Shown here: one piece after another, positions 23,042 to 31,499 of the stretch
Numbering within the stretch: the first letter of the stretch is position 1
Layout of the letters: the number at the start of each line of letters is the position of its first letter
Assembly (NCBI GenBank): GCA_963829955.1
Contig: CAWHKS010000004.1
Coordinates: 62,001-126,000, forward strand
Reading direction: 5' to 3'
Length of the DNA stretch: 64,000 nucleotides
From: DASTFY01 sp963829955
Lineage (GTDB): Bacteria; Actinomycetota; Acidimicrobiia; Acidimicrobiales; Ilumatobacteraceae
The notes under the pieces: generated by a model
The model's input: only the letters and a program-made list of their open reading frames with translations
Databases searched by the model: none
Told to the model about the DNA's origin: nothing
Translations under genes and position numbers: made by a program

Positions 23042-24885
23042 GCGAACCGAGCGAGCTCACCGCCGTCCGCCGGTACCTGGCCCCGGTCGGCGGCTCGACC
23101 GCGCTGTTCGTCGCGCTGGTCGCTGGCTGCTCCATCTACGCCGCCGGAGGCGGATCGTCCCGGGACAGCCTCGTGACGCAGCTGCTCATCAACGCCGTCG
23201 TCGTCGTGGGCATCCAGATCTACATGGGCAACACGGGCGTGCTCTCCTTCGGACACGTCGGCTTCGGCGGAGTCGCGGCCTACGTGTTCGCGCTCTTCGC
23301 CATCTCCCCCGAACGCAAGGCGACGATCATCCCCGACGCGCCGTTCGGCCTGACCGATGCGGGTACCGGCCCGGTCGTGGCCGTGCTCATCGCCATTGCG
23401 ATCTGCATCGTCGTCGCCGTGATCGTCGGGCTCGGGCTCGTCCGGTCAGGGGCGCAGTCGGGCGCGGTGGCGGCCACGGTCATCACCCTCGCTTTGCTGT
23501 TCGTGGTCCACGAGGTGGCCGTCAACTGGACCGAGCTGACCGGCGGCGATCGGGCCGGGCTCTCCTTCTCGGTCGGCGAGACGTTGGGTTCCCTCTGGCC
23601 GGTCTACCTCGTGCTGTTCGCGTCCATCGTGGCCGGGCGGGTGTTCTCGGAGTCCCGCGTCGGCCGCTCGGCGCGGGCCAGCCGCGAGGATGACCTGGCG
23701 GCCCGGGCCATGGGCATCAACCCCGCCGTTCCCCAGATGGCCGCGCTCGTGCTGTCGGTCGTCATCGTCGCCGCCGGTTCCTCGCTGCGGGTGTACGAGC
23801 TGGGGACCGTCACGCCCAAGTTCTTCTTCCTCGACTACACGCTGCTGACGCTCACGATGCTGATCGTCGGCGGACGCAAGGGCGTGACCGGAGCGCTCCT
23901 CGGCGTCGTCGTGATCACCGCTGGCAACGAGCTCACCCGCTACCTGGCCGGCCCCGATGTGAACATCGCCGGACTCGACTGGCTGCTGCGGGACGGCCTG
24001 TCCGAGATCTTCCTCGGCGGGGCGATGCTCGGCTTCATGATCCTGCGGCCGTCCGGCCTGCTCGACGACTGGGAGCTTGACCGTTGGTGGTTCGACCGTT
24101 GGCGGCGCCGTCGCGAGCATGCTCCGCCGCCACCGGTCCCCGCACCGACTGCCGCGCCGGCCTCTCTGCGGGCCGAGGGCGTGACGGTGCGGTTCGGTGG
24201 TTTCACGGCCCTGCGCGATGCGTCCGTGGCGGCGACGAACGACACGGTCCTCGGCCTGATCGGGCCGAACGGAGCCGGCAAGACGACGCTGCTCAACGTC
24301 ATCACCGGCCTCGTCGAGCCGGCCGAGGGCGCGGTGACGCTCGACGGCGCCCCGGTCACTGGCCTTCCGTCGCACCAGCTCGCGCGCCGGGGTCTCGTGC
24401 GGACCTTCCAGAACCTGCGCCTGTTCTCGTCGCTGACCGTGCGGGACAACATCGCCGTGGCGGCCGAAGTCGGTGCCCGCTACCGAGCCGATCGCGCGCG
24501 CCCGAGCGTCGAGGAGCTCCTCGTCCTCGCCCGCCTGTGGGACCAGCGCGATCGCCGCGCTCGGGAGCTCGACTACGGCAACTCGCGGCGGTTGGAGCTG
24601 GCCCGTGCCGCGGCCGTCGGGCCTGTGTTCCTGCTCCTCGACGAGCCCACGTCAGGCATGTCCGAGGGCGAGTCGCAGGCGATGATCGAGCAGGTGCGGG
24701 CGACCGCGGCCGCGGTCGGAGCGGGGATCGTCGTCATCGACCACGACCTCGGGTTCATCGTCGGGATCTGCCAGCAGATCGTGTGCCTGGACCAGGGCGC
24801 GGTGATCGCCACCGGCACCGCCGCGGAGATCCAGGCCGATCCCGCTGTTCGGGCCGCCTACCTCGGATCGCGAGCGCCGGTCTGA
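23038..24885 (+). CDS. livM-livG: Fused ABC permease-ATPase (LivM-LivG)
   Basis: A single 615-residue frame. Residues 1 to about 355 are a LivM permease (TGVLSFGHVGFGGVAAYV, RASREDDLAARAMGIN, ending FMILRPSGLLDDW). A Pro/Ala-rich linker (about 360-375) leads to a LivG ATPase: Walker A GPNGAGKTTLL, Q-loop TFQNLRLFSSL, degenerate signature ELDYGNSRRLELARA, Walker B LLLDEPTSGMSEGES and H-loop VIDHDLGF. These are usually two genes. The joined frame contains no stop or sign of error. Its end overlaps the convergent amidotransferase gene by 28 bp. Confidence 0.92.
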   Translation: MSEPSELTAVRRYLAPVGGSTALFVALVAGCSIYAAGGGSSRDSLVTQLLINAVVVVGIQIYMGNTGVLSFGHVGFGGVAAYVFALFAISPERKATIIPDAPFGLTDAGTGPVVAVLIAIAICIVVAVIVGLGLVRSGAQSGAVAATVITLALLFVVHEVAVNWTELTGGDRAGLSFSVGETLGSLWPVYLVLFASIVAGRVFSESRVGRSARASREDDLAARAMGINPAVPQMAALVLSVVIVAAGSSLRVYELGTVTPKFFFLDYTLLTLTMLIVGGRKGVTGALLGVVVITAGNELTRYLAGPDVNIAGLDWLLRDGLSEIFLGGAMLGFMILRPSGLLDDWELDRWWFDRWRRRREHAPPPPVPAPTAAPASLRAEGVTVRFGGFTALRDASVAATNDTVLGLIGPNGAGKTTLLNVITGLVEPAEGAVTLDGAPVTGLPSHQLARRGLVRTFQNLRLFSSLTVRDNIAVAAEVGARYRADRARPSVEELLVLARLWDQRDRRARELDYGNSRRLELARAAAVGPVFLLLDEPTSGMSEGESQAMIEQVRATAAAVGAGIVVIDHDLGFIVGICQQIVCLDQGAVIATGTAAEIQADPAVRAAYLGSRAPV

Positions 24886-25556
24886 ACGGCGGGACGGTCC
24901 GACCAGAAACGGTCGAACAGGCTCAGCGCGGCCTCGCGGCTGGCGTCGGCGTGGTCGTCGGCCTCGTCCAGCAGCAAGGTCCGTGAGAGGCCCATGGCCG
25001 CCAGCTCGTCGCCGCTCTCGTCCGTCCACCGCGCCAGCACCGACCGGTCCACCTCAGGGTGGAACTGCACGGCGAGCGCCGAACCCAATCGGTAGGCCTG
25101 GAGGCCGTGGTCGTTGTGGGCCAGCTCGGTGGCGCCGGGTGGCAGGTGGCAGGCGTCGTAGTGGTACTGCAGCCAGGGGCCGGTGGGGATCGCCGGATCG
25201 GTCGAGGGGAGCACCCGGAAGCCGATCTCGGGCTTCGCCGTGCCGAAGACCTCGCCCCCGAACGCGATGGTCAGTTGTTGCATGCCGAAGCAGATGGCGA
25301 GGACGGGCACGTCGGCCGCCACCGCCTCCCGCAGCAGGGCCTGCTCGGGCTGCAGCATCGGCGCGAGCTCGGGATCGTTGACGCGCCAGATCGACCCCAT
25401 GCTCATGATGACGTCCACGCCGTCCAGCGTCGGCAACCGGCCGTCCTCCCGGTCGACGCCCTGCCGGGTCAGCCCCCGGAGATCGGCCCACTCGCCGAGC
25501 ACCCCGACGTCGGCGTCGTCACGGTTCCCGATCACCAGCGCACGCATGTCGGCCAT
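24858..25556 (-). CDS. Type 1 glutamine amidotransferase (GMP synthase-like)
   Basis: A 232-residue class I amidotransferase. The nucleophile Cys is in LAICFGMQQL (about residue 96), and the His-Glu pair is in VQFHPEVD (about residue 176). The N-terminal MRALVIGNRDDADVG strand replaces a synthetase domain, so it is a stand-alone glutaminase-type protein. In an amine cluster it could hydrolyse a gamma-glutamyl amide, the role of PuuD, although PuuD belongs to another subclass. Start at 25556 (MADMRAL); 25547 (MRAL) is possible. Divergent from the MarR gene across 55 bp. Confidence 0.82.
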   Translation of the reverse strand: MADMRALVIGNRDDADVGVLGEWADLRGLTRQGVDREDGRLPTLDGVDVIMSMGSIWRVNDPELAPMLQPEQALLREAVAADVPVLAICFGMQQLTIAFGGEVFGTAKPEIGFRVLPSTDPAIPTGPWLQYHYDACHLPPGATELAHNDHGLQAYRLGSALAVQFHPEVDRSVLARWTDESGDELAAMGLSRTLLLDEADDHADASREAALSLFDRFWSDRPAVQTGARDPR

Positions 25557-25579
25557 TCTGCCAGCACGGTCCAGCCGTT

Positions 25580-25595
25580 CGTTCGGTGCCGAACG
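25580..25595. promoter_or_regulatory. CGTTCGG-TG-CCGAACG palindrome, candidate MarR operator
   Basis: A perfect 7-2-7 inverted repeat midway in the 55-bp gap between the divergent amidotransferase and MarR genes. It is followed by TATCGT (25598-25603), a -10 element 8 bp before the MarR ATG. A MarR dimer here would repress its own gene and the amidotransferase gene. Confidence 0.6.
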
Positions 25596-25611
25596 AGTAT
25601 CGTCCGTCACG

Positions 25612-26169
25612 ATGGCCGCCGGTGCTGCGCGACGCGGTCCCACCGTCGAAGGGTCCGGTGGTGCGAGCCAGCCGGATCTCGTCCGCAGGGAGCGGGACGT
25701 CCAGGCGCACCTGGGTGGACTGCCCATCGATCCCCGGGCGATGGCGGCGGTGTCCAACGTGTTCCGGGTGGCCAACGCCGTGCGGCTCCACATGGAGCGG
25801 CGGGTCCTCGGCGACGACGGGATCTCGTGGACAGGGTTCGTCGTGCTGTGGGTCCTCTGGGTGTGGGGCGAGCAGGAGTCACGTCACCTGGCCACCGAGT
25901 GCGGCGTCTCCAAGGGCACCCTGAGCGGAGTCGTGAGCACTCTGGAGGGGCGCGGCCTCGTCACCCGCGGGCGGCACCCGGAAGACGGCCGGCTGGTCGT
26001 CGTGTCGCTGAGCCCGTCGGGGCGGAGGATGATCCGGCGGCTGTACCCACGGTTCAACCAGCAGGAGGCGCTCGTGGTCTCGCGCCTGGACACGGCGGAG
26101 CAGGACCAGCTCGCCCATCTCCTTCGCGAGATCCTGCGGTCGGTCGACCCCGACGGTGAGCCGGCCTAG
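25612..26169 (+). CDS. MarR-family transcriptional regulator
   Basis: A 185-residue winged-helix protein. ESRHLATECGVSKGTLSGVVSTLEGRGLV is the helix-turn-helix, TRGRHPEDGRLVVVSLSPSGRRM the wing, and flanking helices form the dimer. About 45 extra residues at the N-terminus carry the start of the first helix (LPIDPRAMAAVSNVFRVAN). ATG 25612 is used because a -10 box lies just upstream. It probably controls the amidotransferase and the downstream aldehyde dehydrogenase gene, 93 bp away. Confidence 0.88.
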   Translation: MAAGAARRGPTVEGSGGASQPDLVRRERDVQAHLGGLPIDPRAMAAVSNVFRVANAVRLHMERRVLGDDGISWTGFVVLWVLWVWGEQESRHLATECGVSKGTLSGVVSTLEGRGLVTRGRHPEDGRLVVVSLSPSGRRMIRRLYPRFNQQEALVVSRLDTAEQDQLAHLLREILRSVDPDGEPA

Positions 26170-26262
26170 CGGTCCGGGCTGGCGATCCGGTCTGGTGTCC
26201 GGCGGCGGGCGGAGCGGGCGCGAGTACCTTTCGGACGTCCACGCAAGGAGGCGAGACACCCC

Positions 26263-27690
26263 ATGACCCGCGTCATCAAGAACTTCGTCAACGGCGAGCA
26301 GCTCGATGCGGCCGACGGGCAGACGACGGACGTCGTCAACCCGGCCACCGGTGAGACCTACGCCAGTGCGCCGCTGTCCGCTGCTGCCGACATCGACGCC
26401 GCCATGAGCGCGGCCGCGGCTGCCTTCGAGGAGTGGAAAGACTCCACCCCCAGCGAACGCAGCCTGGCGCTGTACCGGATCGCCGACGCCGTCGAGGCCC
26501 GGGCCGCCGACCTGATCGCGCTGGAGAGCGAGAACACCGGGAAGCCCATCGCTCTGACGGAGTCCGAAGAGATCCCGCCCATGGTCGACCAGATCCGGTT
26601 CTTCGCCGGCGCGGCTCGTGTGCTCGAGGGCCGGAGCGCGGGCGAGTACATGAAGGGGATGACCTCGATCATCCGGCGGGAGCCGGTCGGCGTCATCGCG
26701 CAGGTGGCGCCGTGGAACTACCCGATGATGATGGCGGTCTGGAAGTTCGCGCCGGCCATCGCCGCCGGCAACACCGTGGTGCTCAAGCCGTCCGACACGA
26801 CACCGGCCACGACCGCACTCCTGGCCGAGATCGCCGCGGAGTTCCTCCCGCCCGGTGTGTTCAACGTGATCTGCGGGGACCGCGACACGGGCCGGACGAT
26901 GGTCACCCACGACGTTCCCTCGATGGTGTCGATAACGGGCTCCGTGCGCGCCGGCACCGAGGTCGCACGAGCCGCGGCCGACTCGCTCAAGCGCGTGCAC
27001 CTCGAGCTCGGCGGCAAGGCGCCGGTCATCGTGTTCGACGACGCCGACCTCGCGGCGGCGGCCGAGGGCATCGCCGTGGCCGGGTACTTCAACGCCGGCC
27101 AGGACTGCACGGCTGCCACCCGCGTGCTGGCTGCGCCCGGTGTGTACCAGGACTTCGTCGACGCGCTCACGGAGCAGGCCAAGGGCACGAGAACGGGCGC
27201 GCCCGACGATCCGGACGTGCTCTACGGGCCGGTCAACAACCCGACGCAGCTCGAGCGGGTGACCGGCTTCGTGGACCGCACGCCCGACCATGCCCGCGTC
27301 GTCGCCGGTGGCTCACGCCAGGGCGATGTCGGCTTCTTCTACGAGCCGACCGTCATCGCCGACCTGCTCCAGGACGACGAGATGATCCAGAACGAGATCT
27401 TCGGCCCGGTCATCACGGTGCAGCAGTTCAACGACGAGGATGAGGCGGTGGCGTGGGCCAACGGGGTCGACTACGGCCTGGCCTCGTCGGTCTGGACGCA
27501 GAACCACGGCCGGGCCATGCGCATGGCGAAGCGGCTGGACTTCGGCTGCGTGTGGATCAACACGCACATCCCCCTCGTGGCGGAGATGCCCCACGGCGGG
27601 TTCAAGAAGTCCGGCTACGGCAAGGACCTGTCGATGTACGCGCTCGAGGACTACACGCGCATCAAGCACGTCATGTCGAGCCTCGATTGA
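26263..27690 (+). CDS. NAD-dependent aldehyde dehydrogenase, gamma-aminobutyraldehyde type
   Basis: A 475-residue ALDH. QVAPWNYPMMMAVWKFAPAIAAGNTVVLKPSD is the cofactor region, LELGGKAPVIVFDDADL holds the general-base Glu, and FNAGQDCTAATRVL the catalytic Cys (about residue 287). EIFGPVITVQQF and GGFKKSGYGKDLSMYALEDYTRIKHV are typical of the aminobutyraldehyde/betaine-aldehyde branch, which oxidises 4-aminobutanal from putrescine to GABA. The Shine-Dalgarno AAGGAGG lies 11 bp before ATG. TACCTT at 26225-26230 may be its -10. With the aminotransferase it would complete putrescine or diamine oxidation. Confidence 0.9.
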   Translation: MTRVIKNFVNGEQLDAADGQTTDVVNPATGETYASAPLSAAADIDAAMSAAAAAFEEWKDSTPSERSLALYRIADAVEARAADLIALESENTGKPIALTESEEIPPMVDQIRFFAGAARVLEGRSAGEYMKGMTSIIRREPVGVIAQVAPWNYPMMMAVWKFAPAIAAGNTVVLKPSDTTPATTALLAEIAAEFLPPGVFNVICGDRDTGRTMVTHDVPSMVSITGSVRAGTEVARAAADSLKRVHLELGGKAPVIVFDDADLAAAAEGIAVAGYFNAGQDCTAATRVLAAPGVYQDFVDALTEQAKGTRTGAPDDPDVLYGPVNNPTQLERVTGFVDRTPDHARVVAGGSRQGDVGFFYEPTVIADLLQDDEMIQNEIFGPVITVQQFNDEDEAVAWANGVDYGLASSVWTQNHGRAMRMAKRLDFGCVWINTHIPLVAEMPHGGFKKSGYGKDLSMYALEDYTRIKHVMSSLD

Positions 27691-27735
27691 CGCAGAGGTG
27701 AAGTCAGGTGGTCTCCGCGGACTCACCGGGTGGGC

Positions 27736-29074
27736 TCAGGGCGAGCGGTCGTTCTCGCGGGGTTCGGGGATCTCCGGGCCGATCTTCTCTGCGGTCGCGT
27801 TGGCGGCCGCCTGCCCGAGGGCCGGGAACGGCATGGACATCACGATGGGGCGGTAGCGCTCGGGGAACGGGAACGCGTCGACGGGCATGTTCCGCGCGTT
27901 CTGCGACACCGCCACGACGAGGGTGCCGCCGGCACCGATCCACGGCAGCGCATGGGCGTGGTACGTGTTCAGCCGCGGGTCGCCTCCCCGGCCCTTGACA
28001 GCGACCTCGTGTGCCGGTGACCCACGGACCCCACGGATCGCCGGCCACGTCCACGGCCAGCCGCTCCCCCCAGAACCCGTTCTCCTTGGTGACCGCCACC
28101 CACCGCCCGTCGAGGTAGCGCGGCTGCATCGGGTTCTCCGTCCAGTAGCGCTCGACGATCGGCTCGGCGCGGTCGCGGTCGTTCACCCAGCCTGAGCCGT
28201 TCCAGTAGTCCGGGGCCTGGTCGAGCCGACCGCGCGGCACCCGGGCGAGCCACATCGCGCTGGCGGAGTGGGGCCCGTTCCAGAAGCCGCCCTCCCGGGT
28301 GAGGTTCTGCTGGTAGGTGTTGCCGAAGAGGTAGGTGTGGGTCGTGTCCGAGGCCACCGCGTAGCCGTAGAGCGGATCCGGCCGGGCCGGCCGATCGTCC
28401 ACGGCCGACGGTTGGCCGGGGGCGGGGACGAAGGACAGCCGGGCCAGGCTGGCCGCGTCGTACGTGGCCAGCCAGGTCCGCCGCGGATGCCAGGGGAGAC
28501 CGTCCCCGGGCGGGGGCTGCACCGCGTCCTTCACCACTTCGACCCAGAAGACCCGGAACCGGGTCCCGTCGAGCTCGCCGCCGAGCGGCCACCACCACCG
28601 GTTCAGCGCCGTCTCGCCGTCGCCGGGCTCGAAGGACAACGGGCGGCTCGACGATCCCCGGTGGAGCAGCGTGAAGCAGTTCCCGGTCTGGAGCAGCGCG
28701 GCGTTGTGGGCGAACCCGGACCCGTCGAGGCGGGTCGCCAGGCCCGTGTGGTCGATGAACACGTCCTGGAACAGCCACAGCCAACGGTTCGCCCCGAGCG
28801 GATAGACGTGCTGGTAGTCCCATCCGAGGACCGGTCCGACCCGCCGGGACACAAAGGCCTCCAGCGCGCTGGCCTCGCGGGACGCGGCGCAGCCGACGTC
28901 GGTGGCGACGTACCCAGCCGGGGTGGTGCGCGTGGTCGCCGCCCAGGGCGGGGGAGGCGGAGGACCGCAGGCGACAAGCCCGCTGACCAGGAGCGCGGCT
29001 CCCACGAGGCCGGCCGCAGCGCGGTGTCCGCGCCCCGCGGCCCGTCGCCGATCCGACCTCGTGCGCTGTCCCAC
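27736..29074 (-). CDS. Secreted lipoprotein of unknown function, beta-propeller-like, frameshifted
   Basis: About 445 residues when repaired. It begins with a basic stretch and a lipoprotein signal AALLVSGLVACG, then a Pro-rich spacer. Repeated Trp- and Asp-rich strands such as NRWLWLFQDVFIDHTG, GFAHNAALLQTGNC, RTWLATYDAASL, YLFGNTYQQN and PRYLDGRWVAVTKENGF suggest a propeller of the DUF4185 / glycosidase type; this is an impression only. After DPWGPW the frame is lost, and GGDPRLNTYHAHALPWIGAGG to RENDRSP continues one base away (break near 28004-28022). GTG 29074 follows GGAGGAGG. Confidence 0.7.
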
Positions 29075-29188
29075 GTGCCTCCTCCGACCGTTGAGGGTTC
29101 CCGACCCGCCCGTCGAGGAGTCTCTCCATGGTGCCATCCCGCCCGCCCCGGCAGCCATCGCGCCCGTGGTCGCTAGGGTCCGCCGCCG

Positions 29189-29830
29189 ATGGTGGTCGGC
29201 GCGTTCGTGGTGGCCGCGGTGCTGGCCGTCGTCGACTGGATCGGTGTCTGGCGGGACGACTCCCGGCTGCGCTGGGTGGGGAAGCCGGGCGTGATCGTCG
29301 CCCTCATCGTCGCCGCCGTCGCCACGGACGGTGCGCCGGCGGCCGTGCGGGCCTGGTTCGTCGCCGGGCTCGCTTTGTCACTGGCCGGCGACGTGGCGCT
29401 CCTCCTGCCCGAGCGCTGGTTCATCGCGGGACTGGCGTCATTCCTCCTGGCCCACGTCGCCTACATCGCCGGTATGGCCCGTCTACCGCTCGAGTGGGCC
29501 CTCGGTTCGCTCGTCGTGCTGGCGGCCGCGGCCGTGATCGGGCCGCCGCTGCTGCGAGCGGTGCGGGCCGGCCAACCGTCGATGCTCGGTCCCGTTGCCG
29601 CCTACCTCGTGGTGATCTCTGCCATGGCGATCACGGCGTGGTGCACGAGCGAGCCGTGGCTGATCGCGGCGGCCATGGCGTTCTTCGCCTCGGACGCCAT
29701 GCTCGGCTGGGGTCGCTTCGTCACTCCCACCCGGGAGCGCCGCTTCGACCGGCGCGTGGCCGCGGTGGGCGTCATGGTCTGCTACCACGCCGCGCAGGCC
29801 TGCTTCGTCGCCTGGCTCGCCACCCGCTGA
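29189..29830 (+). CDS. YhhN-family (lysoplasmalogenase-like) membrane protein
   Basis: A 213-residue protein with about seven membrane helices. WIGVWRDDSRLRWVGKPG, ALSLAGDVALLLPERWFIAGLASFLLAHVAYI and FFASDAMLGWGRFV are the conserved YhhN/TMEM86 blocks; the paired Asp residues form the active site in animal lysoplasmalogenases. Bacterial members may act on ether lipids, but this is not established for them. A TAGGGT box (29174-29179) 9 bp before the ATG suggests a leaderless transcript. Confidence 0.85.
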   Translation: MVVGAFVVAAVLAVVDWIGVWRDDSRLRWVGKPGVIVALIVAAVATDGAPAAVRAWFVAGLALSLAGDVALLLPERWFIAGLASFLLAHVAYIAGMARLPLEWALGSLVVLAAAAVIGPPLLRAVRAGQPSMLGPVAAYLVVISAMAITAWCTSEPWLIAAAMAFFASDAMLGWGRFVTPTRERRFDRRVAAVGVMVCYHAAQACFVAWLATR

Positions 29831-29840
29831 CGCCAACTCC

Positions 29841-29869
29841 TTGACGGTGTGGGAGGGCGTGGCTACCGT
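29841..29869 (+). promoter_or_regulatory. Promoter of the secreted-protein operon
   Basis: TTGACG (29841-29846), a 17-bp spacer and TACCGT (29864-29869) make the best sigma-70-type promoter in the window. It lies 92 bp before the first gene of the five-gene operon. Confidence 0.6.
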
Positions 29870-29961
29870 GCGCCGCTCACCGGACTTTCCCTTCGCCGCT
29901 GCGGGCGGCCTGCGGAGCGACCGGCGGCCCGAGCCGCTGGCGCCAGCGAAGGGAGAGCTGC

Positions 29962-31008
29962 GTGAGGTTCGGCCGCACCGGCATCGCCACCCTCGTCGCC
30001 ACCGTGGCGACCACCGCCTTGTGGGCCGACGACGCGCCAGCCGGTGGCCACCCGCTGGACCCGCCCGCGCCGCAGCGCGCGGACGATCGTGCCGCAGCTT
30101 CGCCCCGCCGCGTGGCCGCCCGTCGTGCCGAGGAGCTCGTGGGGACGTTCGGGCTGCGCTGGTGGCGGGACCTGCGGGCCCAGGCCGTCGCCAGCCTCGA
30201 CCGCGCCGCGACGGCGACGTTCGGCCCGCTCGACCGCGCCCGGGCCGCCGCACTCGGCCGCGGGGCATGGTTCGAAGACGCCGACGTCGACGTCTTCGTG
30301 GTCGGGTCGGTCGATGACCCCTCGTTCGTCGCCGTCCCCGTCGGGACGAGCGTCACCGGGGACGGGGAGGTGTTGGTCCCACCGCCGGACGCCGCCGCCT
30401 ACTCCGCGCCCTCGTTCGCCGGACCCTGGGGGACGTCGACGACCAGCTTCTTCACCGCACTCAACACAGACGACGGCGGTGTGAGCTGCGGCCCGACGAC
30501 GGCCCGGACGGTCCTCCGGGCGACCTGGCGCAAGCTGGACGACCGCAGCGCCACCCGCGACTACTGGGGCGTCGACCTGGCTGCGGTCGCCGAGGTCACG
30601 GCGACGAGCGGCTGCAACGACTTCGTGGACACGGCGCGCATCGGCTTCCGTTCGTCGGCCGCGGGCCAGGTGGTCGGCGAGGAGCCTGGCTCCGGCCGGA
30701 CGCAGCACTGCTCCTCCCGCACCGTGTCGATCGGCTCGAGCTGGGGCGGCGTGAGCAGTTCGGTCAGCCAGGTTTTCACGCACTGCGAGCGGATCGGCGT
30801 CAGCGGGGCGTTCCAGCCGGCGTCCGTGACCCGCTCGGTCATCTTCGACAACAACGGCAACTGCCACGCCGGTGACACGCCCTACGACGGGCGGGAGCTG
30901 GCCCAGGTGGGCGTGGTCGAGGTACCACAGGGCGCGGGTCACGGCCTCGTCCTGAGCTTCGGCGTCGATGCCGGCAACGCCAGCACCTGCAAGGAGGACG
31001 CGTGCTGA
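29962..31008 (+). CDS. Secreted cysteine-containing protein of unknown function
   Basis: A 348-residue protein starting at GTG after GGGAGAG. The N-terminus (RFGRTGIATLVATVATTALWADD) is a signal peptide. A helical, Arg/Ala-rich segment (about 40-100) precedes a beta-rich domain. The latter contains at least seven cysteines (VSCGPTTAR, SGCNDFVD, QHCSSRT, HCERIG, GNCHAGD, TCKEDAC), suggesting disulfides and an extracellular site. I recognise no family. Its last codons overlap the next gene's GTG. It heads a five-gene unit with consecutive stop/start overlaps. Confidence 0.78.
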   Translation: MRFGRTGIATLVATVATTALWADDAPAGGHPLDPPAPQRADDRAAASPRRVAARRAEELVGTFGLRWWRDLRAQAVASLDRAATATFGPLDRARAAALGRGAWFEDADVDVFVVGSVDDPSFVAVPVGTSVTGDGEVLVPPPDAAAYSAPSFAGPWGTSTTSFFTALNTDDGGVSCGPTTARTVLRATWRKLDDRSATRDYWGVDLAAVAEVTATSGCNDFVDTARIGFRSSAAGQVVGEEPGSGRTQHCSSRTVSIGSSWGGVSSSVSQVFTHCERIGVSGAFQPASVTRSVIFDNNGNCHAGDTPYDGRELAQVGVVEVPQGAGHGLVLSFGVDAGNASTCKEDAC

Positions 31009-31499
31009 GCCTCCGGGGGGTGGGCGGGACGGCAGCCCTGCTGCTGGCCTGTGGTTGCGGTGCTGGTGGTCCTCATGACGAGGCCCGGCGGGTGGACGTC
31101 GCTCGACGGGTCCTCGTGATCACGGCCGCGGACGGCGAGGTGTGCGCGACCTCCTCATCCGCAGCGAGGTCCCCCTCGCCGGTCTGCCTCGCGGTCGTGG
31201 ACTCGGGCGAGCCCGTGGTGTCGGCGACCCTGGCCGGCCTCGACGCCGCGACCGACCTTGTGATGGTCCTCGCCCGGCCCGATGTCGCCGTGCACGGGCT
31301 CGGGGCCGGGACCACGTGGGCCATCGTCCCGTCTGCCGGCCGCGAACTGGTGGTGTGGCTGCGGATGCTGCCTACCGGGTCCGGCGTGGTCTGCGCGTCG
31401 TATCGCGCGCCGGACGGACACGGGCGGCTCGTGGTCCACCGCGCGGTCTCCGCGGCCGAGGACGTAGCTGTCGAGAAGGAGCCGGACGATGGCTGCTGA
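31002..31499 (+). CDS. Small lipoprotein of unknown function
   Basis: A 165-residue protein beginning with GTG inside the previous gene's end. GGTAALLLACGCGAGG is a lipoprotein signal with the lipidated Cys after LLA. The mature part is beta-rich (RRVLVITAADGEVCATS, TDLVMVLARPDVAV, ELVVWLRMLPTGSGVVCASYR) with one likely disulfide. No family recognised. It overlaps the next gene by 11 bp, so the two are coupled. Probably anchored to the outer face of the membrane with its neighbours. Confidence 0.72.
   Translation: MLSLRGVGGTAALLLACGCGAGGPHDEARRVDVARRVLVITAADGEVCATSSSAARSPSPVCLAVVDSGEPVVSATLAGLDAATDLVMVLARPDVAVHGLGAGTTWAIVPSAGRELVVWLRMLPTGSGVVCASYRAPDGHGRLVVHRAVSAAEDVAVEKEPDDGC

Noticed and set aside
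1737..28022. Programmed ribosomal frameshifting as the reason for the breaks
   Set aside because: The breaks fall in unrelated genes without slippery heptamers or downstream structures in common, and the sign of the shift varies.
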